Below, one piece after another: positions 11,563 to 23,844 of a stretch of DNA of 64,000 nucleotides. The translations under genes were made by a program, and so were the position numbers. Each line of letters opens with the position of its first letter. Position 1 is the first letter of the stretch. The stretch spans positions 599,607-663,606 of the forward strand of contig MNCI01030304.1 in assembly GCA_015680685.1 (NCBI GenBank). The letters run 5' to 3'. A model generated the notes under the pieces. It saw only the letters and a program-made list of their open reading frames with translations. It did no database searches and was not told the DNA's origin. Source of the DNA: Gnetum montanum (taxonomy: Eukaryota > Streptophyta > Gnetopsida > Gnetales > Gnetaceae).

Positions 11563-13290
11563 GGTTCCCACAGGGGCCTTCGTGAGTGTCCTAGAGGACT
11601 TGAAGTTGATTTGCATCTGGTACAAGCCATTGAACTAGGCCATCAGCATAACTCTTGTAGAGGTTACCTTTAATTTCCATGAAATGTTTTGCCTAGTGAA
11701 GAAACTATTGTTTCTTCCTTGTATCCCATTCATGTGGCATCTCTTGGGTGAGTAGGTAGAAAAGGATGTCATCATACCAGTTGGACACTTTAAGATTTTA
11801 AACATCAATAGCACCAACAAAGAGAAGTTTTTCTAGAAACTAATCAAATAATGGCCCTTCATCCTTTTTGTTGTCCCATCTTAATCAAGACAGGTGGTCA
11901 ACAACCACATTCTTGGTTCCTTTCTTTTCAATCATCATAAGATCAAACTCTTGAAGAATCACTAGCCACTGTATGACACTAGGGATTATCGTTGGATTAT
12001 CCATAAGGAACCGTATGGCACTATATCCAAGCACATAGTACCTAAATTTATCTAATGCATACATCACTATCATGAGCTTCTTTTAGTGGTGGTACAGTTT
12101 AGTGGTGCATTCACAATGCTTTTGCTTATACAATGGATGTAGTATGGATGTTTCTGATTGGCCAATTGTATAAGCACCACCCCTAAAGCATAATTGGATG
12201 CATCAATCATGATGTGAAATGGCTTGGACCAATCAAGTGCTTATAGAATTGAAGTCTTCATGAGCTTCTATTTTAATTTTTGCAATGCACTCTCGTATTT
12301 CTTGATCCAAGTGAATGGTGCATCCTTTTTTGTGAGTTTCACTAATGGTTTGGTGATTTTTGACAAATTTTCAATGAAGTGCCTATAATAACCTCTATGG
12401 CCAAGGACTGATCATACATATTTCACCGGTTCTAGTTGCTTGGTTATTCCTTGGATGATCTATACTTTCTTCGAGTCCACCATGATCCCTTTGTTGGAAA
12501 TTCTATGCCCTAAGACAATGCCTTCTTGGATTATCAAGTGGCTCTTTTGCCAGTTGAGCCTTAGGTTTGCCTTCACACATCTCTAAAGAACTTTTTCAAG
12601 GTAGTCTAAGGCTTACTTAAAGGTATCTTTATAGGTAGAGAATTCATCCATGAAGACTTCTATCCCATTTTCGATTTGTTGTTAAAGATGCTAAGGTCCA
12701 ATCATTGGAATGTGGTAGGAGCATTGCATATGCTAAAGGGCATCTTTTTGTATGCAAAAGTTCCCCAAGGACTTGTGAATGTAGTCTTGGCTTGGTCCTT
12801 TGGTGCTATTTAGATTAGGTTATAGTCACAATAACCATCTAGAAAGTTGTAATAGTAATGATTCACTATAGTGTCCAACACTTGGTCCACAAATGATAAA
12901 GGAAAATGATCCTTGTATGTCATCATATTTAACAGCTAGAAATTGATGTAGACTCTCCACTTTTCTCCTTTCTTTGGAACAATAATGAGTGGGCTAACTG
13001 ATTCACTATTCATAATTGGGTAGATGAACCTAACTTTGAGGAGTTGCTCAATCTCCTCCTTGATAATTTACTTGAGTTTTGGGTTCAATCGTCATTGCGG
13101 TTGCCTCTTTGGCTTGATGGAGGAGTTTGTGTAGATTTAGTGCTGGCATATCTAAGGATATATCCTTGTAAGATAATGATATGATGAAGCATAGGCTATT
13201 GGCCATTTCTTCAACATTTCCAATAATTTTTGTTTATGTGCAAGAGCAAGTTTACCATTGATTATCACCAACTTTCCATTATTGAGAAAT
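11563..13290 (-). pseudogene. Reverse transcriptase/RNase H of element 3
   Basis: Copies the element RNA into DNA and removes the template. On the minus strand: VPKKGEKWRVYINF (about 12940-12980), DHFPLSFVDQ, then TTFTSPWGTFAYKKMPF (about 12735-12790). The catalytic box is VFMDEFS (about 12640-12660), where plant Athila elements usually have FMDDFS, so the second Asp is Glu. Downstream come LGHRGYYRHFIENLSKITKPL (broken here by stops), then the RNase H part MYALDKFRYYVLGY...LVILQEFDLMMIEKKG...VVDHLS (11885-12073). Many stops and shifts; clearly inactive. Confidence 0.9.
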
Positions 13291-13295
13291 GCATA

Positions 13296-14130
13296 TTACA
13301 TTCCTACCAGTAGAGCCTTGAACTCAAGGGACTCTTGCTTAAAACTATTAGGGATCTCTAATCCTTTCCATTCCATTTCACTTTTTGCATTGGAGAGTTG
13401 GTGATGGAATTGCTCTAATTTATCCATGCGCTTAACATAAGTACTAGTAAGGCTCTTAGCTTGTTCCATGCACATTGTTGATTCAGTCTTGTCATTAGCT
13501 ATCAACCACTGGGTACCTTCTTCTTTTGTGACTGCTTCATACAGGCACCTTCGGATTATTGTTTTTTTCACATACTAATTGCATGCTTGAAGTGATGTGT
13601 CTTTGAGGGTTAATAGTTTTTGCATGCAATGACACCCTATGTCACCATATAAGATGCATGGAACTTTCTTCTTCTCCACTTTTTCAAATTCATTTTTCTT
13701 GGAAATCTTCAAGGGAAGGTCTTGAATCCCCATTCTAGCATTAATTGTGCTTAACCATGTCCTTCACATGATGATAGGGAAGTCCCCATTGTAGTTCTTC
13801 ATATGGATCACTAGGAAATTAGCTAGATAGGACCATCCATAAATGGTGGTCACAATGTCCTCCACTAGCCCTAGAGGGATAGTGATAGATTGATCCACCG
13901 GCTCCAATTTGATGTTGCTCTTTTTTAAAGGAGGTAGGTTCGAAGCCTTGTAAATCTCTTTAAAAAGTTAACTCTAGAACTTGAATCCAAAAGAGCCTTG
14001 CACAATTTATTTCCTACTATTTTTAAGTAGATAAGGGGACTCCCAAGATTAGATTACTTCTTGGGAAGATGGTTGATCTTAATCCAATCTGTGACTACAT
14101 GGGTCAACATGACAATATGGATTTGGGGAG
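13296..14130 (-). pseudogene. Aspartic protease and linker of element 3
   Basis: Retroviral-type protease that would cleave Gag-Pol. The active-site region reads KALLDSSSRVN (about 13960-14000), Asp-Ser-Ser where Asp-Ser/Thr-Gly is normal. It is followed by ITIPLGLVEDIVTTIYGWSYLANFLVI and FPIIM.RTWL, the flap and C-terminal core. The linker 13296-13571 (RRCLYEAVTKEEGTQWLIA) has a close counterpart in element 4. Frame broken by stops, including one after the active-site strand. Confidence 0.8.
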
Positions 14131-14139
14131 ACTTTTGGT

Positions 14140-16702
14140 TTGAAGATAGCTTGATAGGAATTTTAGAGGTAGAAGTAGCAAGGTTAATAGCCATAAGTAT
14201 TTGAGAGAGCTTCATGGGGCTACTAGTTTTGAAGAATGACTTCTTGCAAGGATTAGGTTCAGGACCACTATGATGGATATTTAGCTATAGGTTCACTATT
14301 CTCATAGCATTTCTTTGCTGTGGTTACATGGGAATTTCACCTTGCACAGATGAAGCAGGCGACAAAGGTGTGTTCAGTTGTAGTGTAAGAGTGAACGAGT
14401 GCTAAGGAGGATAGAAATGAAAAGGAGACTTTCCCCTTGGAGATGATGCTATGTAGAATTCTAGAGGATTGTAGTGGTATGGGAAGGAAGCTTGACTAGA
14501 GGAGTCACATGGGAATATAGACTACTATACATAGTAGCCATAGGGAGTAGGTTAGTGATCAGGATATTGTTGCCTTGGTGGTAGCATCCCCCATGACTGT
14601 GGGTGTTGCCACTATTGATACTAATCTTGAGGTTGAGGTGACACTCCGCTAAGATAATATGTTTGCTAGTGGAATTGTTGCCTATAGTTGCCTTGTGGAT
14701 AAGGAAATTGCCTATGTGTTTACTATTTTGCCAATCTAGGATTCAAAGCACACATCTCAAATTCTTGTAAGTGGGACAATACTAGACAACATCCCTTAGG
14801 ATGTTTGTATTGACAAGTGTCACAACCATCATCATCAATTTTAGAATTTTCATCCTCCTCTACTACTATGACTATATCCTTATTTTTATGATATCCCTGT
14901 TTTGTATCCTTTTTCTTCCTTCTTTCGTGAGCACTCCCTCATTGGTCTCTTCAGTCCTATACAATCTTCAAATCGGTTTGGAACTTCTCATCTAAGGAAT
15001 CCTACATCTTGTCTACCTTAGTCAATTTTTTGGTAATAGATTTTTCAATCAAAAAGGATTTTCTTTGCACTACTTCATCAAGTGATGTCTCCTCCTCATT
15101 ATCATAGAAACACACCTCCGTTTTGCAAAAGGAGGGGTCCTTATTGTACTCTTTTTCACTTTCATGTTTCTTAAGCTCACCTTCTTATTTAACCACCTAA
15201 TCAATCAGCCTTTGGATCTGATGGACCCTTAGCTTAGAAAGTCTCCATTGGGCATAGATCCCAAAAGTTCTCCTTATTTTAGTATTAAGCCAATCTATGA
15301 TATGGCGCAGCTGATCCATTTTGGAGTATCCATGGCATGGGCATTGGTGCAAAAGAGAATAGTACATGCCCAAGGCCACATCCAAGGACTTATGATTACC
15401 TTGTTTCCACCTTTGCAAATTGGACACTCTAGAGTAGGTTTGATACTTTTCATTGAACAACTCCAGGATCGTACTTCATCAGCAGATAGATTCTAGTTCT
15501 AAGAACTAGTACAAGCTTTCAACTTCTTTAATAAGTGTCCTTGGAAATAATTTTAGCTTTTTCTATTCATTTTCAATGTTTTTAGGAACACAAGCATCAT
15601 GAAAGGCTTGTAGATGGTTTTGTGAATCTGAGTTATATCACCCTCAAATTTGGGAATATTGTTCATATCTAGAAGCTTAATTTGGCTATCTTTTAAGTGC
15701 CTAGTTGGGATTCTAACTTCCTTTGAAATATTCAACATATTTCTGGTACCTAGAAGAAGCTCATCATAGTCATAATAGTTGTGGTGACCCCTATCTTGGT
15801 GATGATGCCCATGATGAGTTCTACTATGCTTTTTCTCATGCTAGTGATCCTCCATTTGTTGTTGTCCTTGGCCCTATTCTCATTCATACTGGTGGGATTT
15901 GTAGTCATTCCTTTCTCATCGTTCATCTCCATCATGATCTCAGCTGCTCTTTCTTTTATGTTAGCCTCTGCTCCTCATGCTAGAGTTGGAGGAGGAAAAT
16001 CATGAGGATGATGAAGAGGGTGAAGAAGAAGGAGAATCAGCACCAGAATGATGCTTGCTAGATTCTCTTCTTCGATCCCTACCCCAATCCTTATGTTTAT
16101 CTTTTTATTTATGCTTATCATTATTCTTTCTCTTGATTGTGGGTATCATCTTTTGAGGCCCCTTGGTTCTGAGAACCATTCTTCTTGTCACCTAGGTTGT
16201 CCACAGTTGATTGCAATCTTTGGTTAAGGATCTCTCCATCAAAGAAAAAGGGAGAGTTGGTGTATTGAGATTGGCTTGAAAACAAGTCCTTACCTTCTTT
16301 AGGCTACTGCAAGAATAATTGGGTAGGGACCCTCTTGCCTTTTGAAGCCTCATATTGTACTTCCAATTGTTGATTATTCTTTTGTTGGGAATATATGGGA
16401 TGATAATCTCAATAGATATGGTCTTGGACCTCATATTCTGCATTGTGTCTAGTAATGACCAACTTGATTAGATTGTTCATCAACATTGTAGGAATAGATT
16501 AGTTGGAAGGCAACACAATATTACCTTCCATGTCCCTCCATGACAGCTACTCATCTTGATGTAGGATGAAGGTAAAGTTTGGAGTGTAAGGATCTCGATG
16601 GGTGTAAATAACTCAAAGTTGTTGAGGCATTTTCTGGACCTCCTATCTTTGATTAGATTTGCTTGTGAATGATGAAGATTCTTCCCTGTGTGAAGAAGCT
16701 AT
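14140..16702 (-). pseudogene. gag of element 3
   Basis: Aligned along its length with gag of element 4. The start codon position (16700-16702) reads ATA instead of ATG. N-terminal block: FTFILHQDE.LSWRD.EGNIVLP (about 16510-16580). Mid part: RIPTRHLKDSQIK (about 15690-15725). Capsid part: FNEKYQTYSRVSNLQRWKQG (about 15400-15460) and a Leu/Ile-rich helix (15197-15300). The zinc knuckle CDTCQYKHPKGC is at 14789-14824 and AGTCATGGGGG in the P/Q/Y-rich tail at 14588-14598. Numerous stops and frameshifts. Confidence 0.85.
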
Positions 16703-16831
16703 GTTAGTATTTGCTAAAAATAATAGTGTTCTTGTTTTTATTTCTTTAATGACTTATCTTTGAACCAATCCTTATAATGTCTTTATATAATCTCACTATC
16801 TTTATTACTTAGCGTACTTAGCTAAACTAAA

Positions 16832-16849
16832 TTCCCAACAATGGCACTA
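16832..16849 (-). promoter_or_regulatory. Primer-binding site of element 3
   Basis: Minus strand TAGTGCCATTGTTGGGAA, one base from the LTR end. It has six mismatches of 18 to the tRNA-Asp complement, all transitions; the oldest-looking primer site in the family here. Confidence 0.75.
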
Positions 16850-16850
16850 A

Positions 16851-17698
16851 TGATGAGCAACGAGTAGTCCCTATGTCTAACCATATGAATCATAAGCGTG
16901 CACTAGTGATCTGGTTGAATTCTATGGACTTAGCTCCTAAGTGTGGCTATAGACAAAGATGGTGACTTAGGGAAATGTGATTGTTGTCTTCTTAGCTCTC
17001 ACTTGTGTAGGCTCTTATGTATGGTTAAGTGTGAACTAAGGCATATGATATTTATTTATATTTTATATTTTTATTCTTAAGCATTAAAGTAAAGATAAAT
17101 GGTTTGTAAATTAACTACTTTAACTATCTAATAGTTGTAAGCATAACTAACCTAACATAAGTATCTAGGCCCACTTGTTGTACACATCTTGAACTCGTAT
17201 CAACGCTACTAGTTTACAAAGGTCAATTATTGGGCATACCAAATTATCACTATTGGGATTACCAAGTGTTAAACAGTATGCTTGAAGCAGTCGTACTTAT
17301 GTGTTCATTATTAAACACATTAATTAATTAAAGCAAGAATGTAAATTGCATTAATAACAAAGTGCATGAAAGAAACATTAATCTATTCAAAGTGTTACAA
17401 GGAATGTTAAGAATCTCATCTTTATTTCCAATCACATCAATGTGTTCAAGTACATGGTTTTCAAATAAACATTAGTACAATTGCTTTAATTCTTACTATA
17501 GGCACTCAAAAAATATTCTAACTTTGGAGAAAGAAAATTACAAGAGTTTGGCTATGCTAGTGACTTAACATGTTATAAATCTAGTGGGTACATGCATTTA
17601 TATAGGCTTGACATGACATTGTATTGATGCATTTTTTCATGCATTGATAGGGTTGTACCAACGCATGCCCATCAATGTAGCTAGCCAATGACTCATCA
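16851..17698 (-). repeat. 5' LTR of element 3
   Basis: 848 bp, minus strand from TGATGAGTC (17698) to TTGCTCATCA (16851). U3 has direct/inverted copies of ATCAATGC/GCATTGAT (about 17622-17680) unlike the U3 of elements 1, 2 and 4. A TATATAAATG TATA box is at 17594-17606. The U5 end resembles the other family LTRs (AGGGACTACTCGTTGCTCATCA). Confidence 0.8.
17594..17606 (-). promoter_or_regulatory. TATA box of element 3 LTR
   Basis: Minus strand CCTATATAAATGC, in the same relative place as the TATA boxes of elements 1, 2 and 4. Confidence 0.6.
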
Positions 17699-20144
17699 AT
17701 TTTTAATTATAATTAAGTTTTGCAAGAACTAGTTTTGTTAAGAAAGTACCTTAGGATTATGTCTGGCCTAGAATTTGACCTTACCAACATATCTAGGATG
17801 TTCAAAACATTAGTTTTAATCCTTTGTTCACTAGAATTAAAGTTATAGTTTTCAAGATATCACATTTTTAGTTTGCTAAAAATCCCATAAAAGTTTTAGC
17901 ATTTGAATTATATGGCTATGATGAGTGATTCTTAGATATGATTTTGGCATATGGTTAAGTAGTGTACTTGATAAGGATTCTGTAGCTTCAAATAGAATTT
18001 GATCTTAAGTTTATATTTGACTATTATGAGTATTTGAACACCAAGAATATTACTTGAGAAAGAAAATGAAAAAGATGAACTTATGAAAATGTTTATGAAA
18101 AGGAAGTTAATTAAAAAAATCAAAGTCAACTTCACTTCATGTGAAAGGTGAAAAGAAGAAGAGTTTGCAAAATAAACATGTTATATATATATAACATGTA
18201 TAACATAAGTATCTTACATATATTTTTCTTACCACCTCTCTTCCCTATGCATCAAGGATTTTCTATTTTTAAGAAATATAAATAATTTTCATACAATTTT
18301 ATTTATTTTGAAGCCAATTTTACACAAGTATCTTCCATTCTAAACTTGTTTTTTTCCATTTCTAAACATGCATTAGGATCATGTGTCATACTATATTCTT
18401 TTGCTTAGAAATAGATTATTGCCTTTGGTACATTTCATTTTAGTTTGTGGAAGCTTTCTAGTACATAGGTTTAGAATGAAGTGAATATATATTCCAAGAA
18501 TTTTGGATAGAAAAGAAAGCCAATAAAAAATTTTGAAAGGCCTTGCAACATTGTAAGCAAATTTATTTATCTTTCTTTTTATGTGGCTATCCTATTTTGT
18601 TGAAGATTTTGTACTCTTCCTTTCTACTTCATGGTTCTTCATTATCTTTTATGATTTTAATTTCTATGTTGAGACTCTAGAAATTTTTTTTATTTTTATA
18701 TGGAAATTTGTGTTGTAATTTTTTCTAGATCATTTTTTGTGAGGTTCTAAATATGTGGGAATTTTCCCTACTTCTCAGATATTTTATGATTATTTTGGAT
18801 TAGTCCTTGATATAAATAAAATTTTGCAAGAATTTTGTAGAATTTGGCTATTACGGACTTTTGGCTATTTTGGAAATCTTTGGGAATTTGAAACATAATA
18901 ACATAATATATATGGGACTAGATTTGCTTAGTAGGTAGTCAAAGTTGTGAATCTTTTAGATGACCTTGTCTACCTATAGTAGTGAAGTGTTCCTTAGTGG
19001 GATCCACTCCATGAGAATAGGGGTTTGGATGGATTTTCCATCTTAAATTTTGATTCATAAGTTTATGTAAGGCTTGAAAACTAGACAAGACCATGAAATT
19101 GAGTAGTTGAATCTAGGGGTGCATGGTGATGCATAGTTAAGCCCTACCTTTTTTATGATGTGTGTGCCTTGGCTGCTGAGGATGTTAATAGTAAGACTAT
19201 TGTCAAGATCCAATCATGAGTGACTCATTTGAGATCACAAGGATAATTTGATGTTACTACTAAGGTTATTGTAAGACATGTCAATATATTCCTTTAGTAG
19301 TGAGAGTGACCAAGACCTAGCCTTTAGAGATTCCTAGATAAAATTTATAATTTTTTCAAAGAGGCCAACTATGATTTTTATCCAAGAAAGTTTTCTTTAG
19401 TCATAGTAAAATGATTTTACCATAGGTTGTCATAACTTAACCATTACAAAAACAAGAAGCATTCGAAATGTTAGGTCCATTTGAAGAATTATTTATAGAT
19501 TTTTCCATACAAGTAGAAATTTCTAAGAAAATAAGTATGATGGAAATTGATGAATCTTGCTCATCAAGCAAACAAAATAATATTTTGAACAAGCTCACTA
19601 AGGAAGCTTGCAAATTTTCATTAAATTATAACTCATAAATTCATTTTATGAGAACACAAATATGCAACATACAGAGTCATAAAAGAAAAAAGAAGCTTGT
19701 AGTGAAAACTATTTGTGAAAATACTTGAAGATTAATAAAATGGTTTGTTTATTCAAGCTAAGGTTCTAAGATCAAGTCACAACCATGAGAATTTTGCTAT
19801 TAATGAAGTTTGGAGAATATTAATTAGTACGTGTATTTATTTATTGATGAGCTCATTAGTTCAAGCTATGTAAAATTTATTTATAAAACCAAAATTTGAT
19901 GTTAGCTATATTGGTTCTATGAGATGCTTCTTTTGCCACATTAAAAATTTAAGAAAATATAAAATTAAACTAAAGTTTAGAAATAATTACATCTTGATTA
20001 GGTTTTAAGGAAAGAGCTTATTGGGTTATAACATAATTTTAAGAAATTTTACATAGGATAATGCATTTAAGCTTATGTATTAAGGAAATTTAAGAAAATG
20101 GAAGGTTAGAATCAAAGAAAATTGGCTTTTAATAAGAAGTTAAT
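17699..20144. other. AT-rich stretch, no gene seen
   Basis: No ORF longer than about 70 codons with recognisable content. A TA-rich palindrome TTATATATATATAA lies near 18180-18195. The part 18900-19330 has slightly more balanced composition, but I recognise nothing in it. Confidence 0.6.
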
Positions 20145-22335
20145 AGAACCAAAAATTGGTTCTAAAAACAAGCCTAAATCTAATTTTTCCATGTTAGCTT
20201 ATGATGAGTCAACATTCACATGCATGCTTAAGTATGAAAGACTTAAAACTCTAATCTATAATATATAAGTAAAAAGTAATTGTTCCATATCATTGCAAGC
20301 TATATTGGTAAAGGCTTGTAGAATAAAAAAATCAATTCTACAAAGAAGAGAAAAATGGATTCTATAAAGAAAGCTCATGCCTTGTGCCACATTGTGTTTG
20401 GAAGAAGAAAGCTTCATAGAATGAAAAATTAGTTCTATTAAAAATCACAAATTTAGTTCTATGGAACATGTTAACTTAGTGAAATAGTAAGCTCATAGCA
20501 CCAGAAATTGGTTCTAAGAATGAGCTTTAAATTTGTTCTACCACTGCAGCCAGTTGAAGGCTAAAGCTCAACTTTATGTCATTGCATACATTATCAATGA
20601 AGATTTGAATAGAATTCTAAATCATTTCTATAAGAAAAGCTCATATTATATGCCACATGGATTGAATAAGAAAAGCATTGTTTAAAGAACCAATGAATAA
20701 GTGTACAATAAAGAATTGAATTGATTCTATAACTAAAATATTTTATTATTTGACACATAAAATTTGAAAAAGAGTAAGTTTGTAGAACAAAAAATCAATT
20801 CTACAAACATGCTGGTTTGTGGCTATACCACATTAGTTTGTAGTGATCATAAGCTCATAGAACCAAAAACTGGTTCTAGAAATATGCTTGTTTTTTTATT
20901 TTTCCATGTCAACTAGCTACTACCTAGTAAGTACAAATAAAGCTAGATTTTATTAAAAGCTGACTCATGTCATTGGAAGCCATGTAACTAAAGCTAGGAT
21001 CATGGTTTGTAGAACCAAATAATAGTTCTACAAGAAAGCTCTAAATTGGTTTTATGAACCATATTAACACTCAACATTGAGGGAGGTTCACAGAAATAAA
21101 AAAAAGTTGCACAAAAGAATCTAAAATTAGTTCTAAAAGAAAAATTAGGTCTGAGAAGATAATAAGCTTTTAGAATTATAAACAATTCTATTGAAAAGCA
21201 CTAATCAGATCTACAAGGCATGTTAGTGTTGAAGAAGTAGAGCTTGGAAAACCAAAAAATGGTTGTATAAGGAAACTTAAGTATAAGCAAAACCTATTTG
21301 CAATGTAAGCTCAGGAAAGAAATACAATTCATAGAACCAAAATTTGATCCTATAAGCGAATTCACTTTTGGTTCTACCACATCAACTAGATGAGTTGATA
21401 AGTTCATAGAACCAAAAATCAATTCTATGAGCTAGCTTTAAATTAGTTATATAAGCCATGTTAGTGCTTGATTTAGAACAAGTTCATAGAACCAAAAAGA
21501 GGTTCTACAAAAAAAGGTCATATTTTTTACAAGCCATGTTAGATTGTTATACCAAAGAAGAGTTCTACTTAAAAGCTTAGATCTTATTCTACAGACATGA
21601 GACTTACAATGAAGTTATGGACATGATTTTCACATGTGCTTAACTACAATTTTAATCTAAATTACTAAATGAAAGGTAAACAAGGCTTAGTGTAATTAAG
21701 ATTTTAAGGGATTTGAGAGTTAAGTATATATTACAAAAGGATCTAGAAGCCATGTAAACTCAAAAGTAGAGTGTGGTTCATAAAACCAAAAATTGATTCT
21801 ACATGCTAACTCTAAACTTGTTCTACCATGGTAGCATTTGATAAGAGAGAAGCTCATAGAACCAAACGAAGGTTCTACAAATTGGCTCTATAAGCCACGT
21901 AAGATTGTAAAATCCCATAAGAGTTCTATTTGAAAGCTTAAATTTTACTTCACAAACATAGGACCTACAATGAAGTAATAAGCATGATTTGCACATATGC
22001 TTAATTATGATTTTAATCCAGCTCATGCAAACTAAAGCTGAACAAGATTCAACAAAAGGAAAATTTTAGAGGATCTACACTAAATCAATATCATTAGAAA
22101 ACTTAAGAGCCATGCAAGCAAGAGGCTCATAGAATTAAAAATTGATTCTACAAGAAGCTCATTGATTCAAAGAATAGTCAAGCCCTAGAGAAAATAATTG
22201 CAGGAGAGAACGTAGAGCTCAAAGTCAGTAGGAGCTTAATAGAACTAAAAATTGATTCTAAAGCAAGCCCTCTTTTCGATTCTATAAGTCATGTTATTTC
22301 AAAACAAGTAGAATTAAAACTTGATTTTATAAGTT
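20145..22335. repeat. Array of hairpin-forming AGAACCAA...TTGGTTCT repeats
   Basis: At least 14 degenerate copies of a unit containing CATAGAACCAAAAATTGGTTCTA, about 75-370 bp apart, often preceded by AAGCTCATAG and followed by ACAAGAAAGCTCTAAATT and GCCATGTTAG. The copy at 20145-20163 is a perfect inverted repeat (8-bp arms, 3-base loop). Others start near 20495, 20855, 21008, 21406, 21486, 21781, 21857, 22129 and 22231. A larger duplication of about 370 bp is visible (21484-21660 versus 21853-22030, both with CATGAGACTTACAATGAAG-like sequence). No coding potential. It could be a decayed satellite or the U3 of an unrecognised retroelement. Confidence 0.7.
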
Positions 22336-23844
22336 AGCTTGAATTTGGTTCCATGTGTTACATCAACATGTTATATTAGCAAAAGCAAAAATTTGATTTC
22401 ACTTTCAAATCTCATAAAACCAAAATATAATTTTATAAAATGATTCTACTTACATTTCATGATCACATGTTAGTCCATTAGCTCTTAATAATCCATGGTT
22501 ATCTTAAAATAAAATAAAGAGCTAAATTGAAGAAAGTTATCCTAAGCATTGGAGCAAACTTATTCATACCAAAAGCTTGTAGACATTAATGGTACCAAAG
22601 AAGTAGCTCAACAAATTTAAAGACATACGAAGATTTAGGACAAGCGTTAATAGATGATTTCAATAGCCTATCCTTAAGCTAGCAAATTAGGATTAAAGCT
22701 TCAAATATTAATTAATAGAGCCATGTTGAGTTTTGAATCACAGATTTAGTACCAAGCAAATACAAAGCACAACTACAAAATAGAGCAAGAGCTACACTAT
22801 AAAGCCAAGACCCAGTATTCCAAAGCATAGGAAAAGGTTTTAAACTAAGCCACTTTTATAAAATTTTAGCTCAAAAATGTCTCACAAGGAGAGAGAAGAA
22901 GTATCACAAAAATTCCAAGATATTGATACCTTCAGCTTCTTGAATTACTTGTAATAATTAAAGCTAAAAATTTATTAGCTATGTTAATAGATTAATGTTG
23001 GGCACTTAGAGCTAGAAAAAGATGAGAATGAATTCTTCAATTTTGATGAAGACCATGACTTATTTGAGAAAATAGGACTAAAGAGCTTGAAAACATTAGT
23101 CGAATAACGTGATGTCTATGAGAAAAGAGGCCTTCATATGCTCAGATTTAGGCCTAAGGCTAATCTAATAAGAGATGTTATCAATCATATGATTACAGAA
23201 ATAATTGATGAAAAGAAAAGCCTTGTTTTAGGGGAATACATAATGGTTCATTGATATTAGCATTAAAAAGGTGTACAATCTCGACAACATCATAGAGCTT
23301 GACATTAGTAAAGAAGAAGCCTAACAAATTAATGAGGAGATATTAAGAAGAAGTATTTAGCTACATTCAAACATAGGAAAGATAATAAATCTCCCACTAG
23401 CATAACTTACAAAAATTTAGGGCTATTAAACCACCATCCCAAAGGTAATTCAGTTCTAGTTTCCATATTAAATTTTTATTTTAACTTTTAATTTTTGCAT
23501 AGGACATGAAATTAATTTCATTGCAGATTATCATGTTTGAGTTTGAGTTTCCTTAGAAAATAGCTAAAATTTCTTCTTGGTTCAATACATGAATGATATA
23601 ATGTAATAAATTTTGGCAAAGATTCATGAGTAGAGTGCGTAGTTAAATTTAAGATTATTTTTATTGGATTATCTGTTAAGTGTGATGCCAAAGCTTGAGC
23701 AAACTACCCTAAATTAGATATAGCTAAAAACGTAGAACTTGACCTAAGGACCCTTAATATCACTCTTTTTCAGTTATTAAGCTTTAGAATTTTTGATGTA
23801 CTATGTATATTCCCATTTGTTTAAGTTCATTTTAGAATCTTTTT
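22336..23844. other. AT-rich region with an unrecognised coding-like fragment
   Basis: Mostly A-rich with no clear structure. On the plus strand about 22990-23255 reads as a mostly open acidic stretch (LEKDENEFFNFDEDHDLFEK, then LRFRPKANLIRDVINHMITE, ending VLGEYIMVH) with one stop near 23105. A further piece, YLATFKHRKDNKSP, follows near 23350. I do not recognise the family; it may be a remnant of a retroelement ORF. Confidence 0.3.

Larger units (their letters stand above)
11563..17698 (-). mobile_element. Athila-like element 3, 5' part (interrupted)
   Basis: Reads right to left: 5' LTR (17698-16851), primer site, gag, protease, RT, RNase H, stopping at 11563 where element 2's LTR begins. 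At the junction the minus-strand frame reads HEGPCGN, the start of the integrase zinc domain (usually followed by H), so element 2 cut pol between RNase H and integrase. The rest of element 3 should lie left of the window beyond elements 1 and 2. It is the only Athila-like copy here that shows RT. Confidence 0.85.

Noticed and set aside
20145-22335. CRISPR-like array (repeats with spacers)
   Set aside because: Repeats are degenerate, irregularly spaced and in plant-type DNA; no cas genes.
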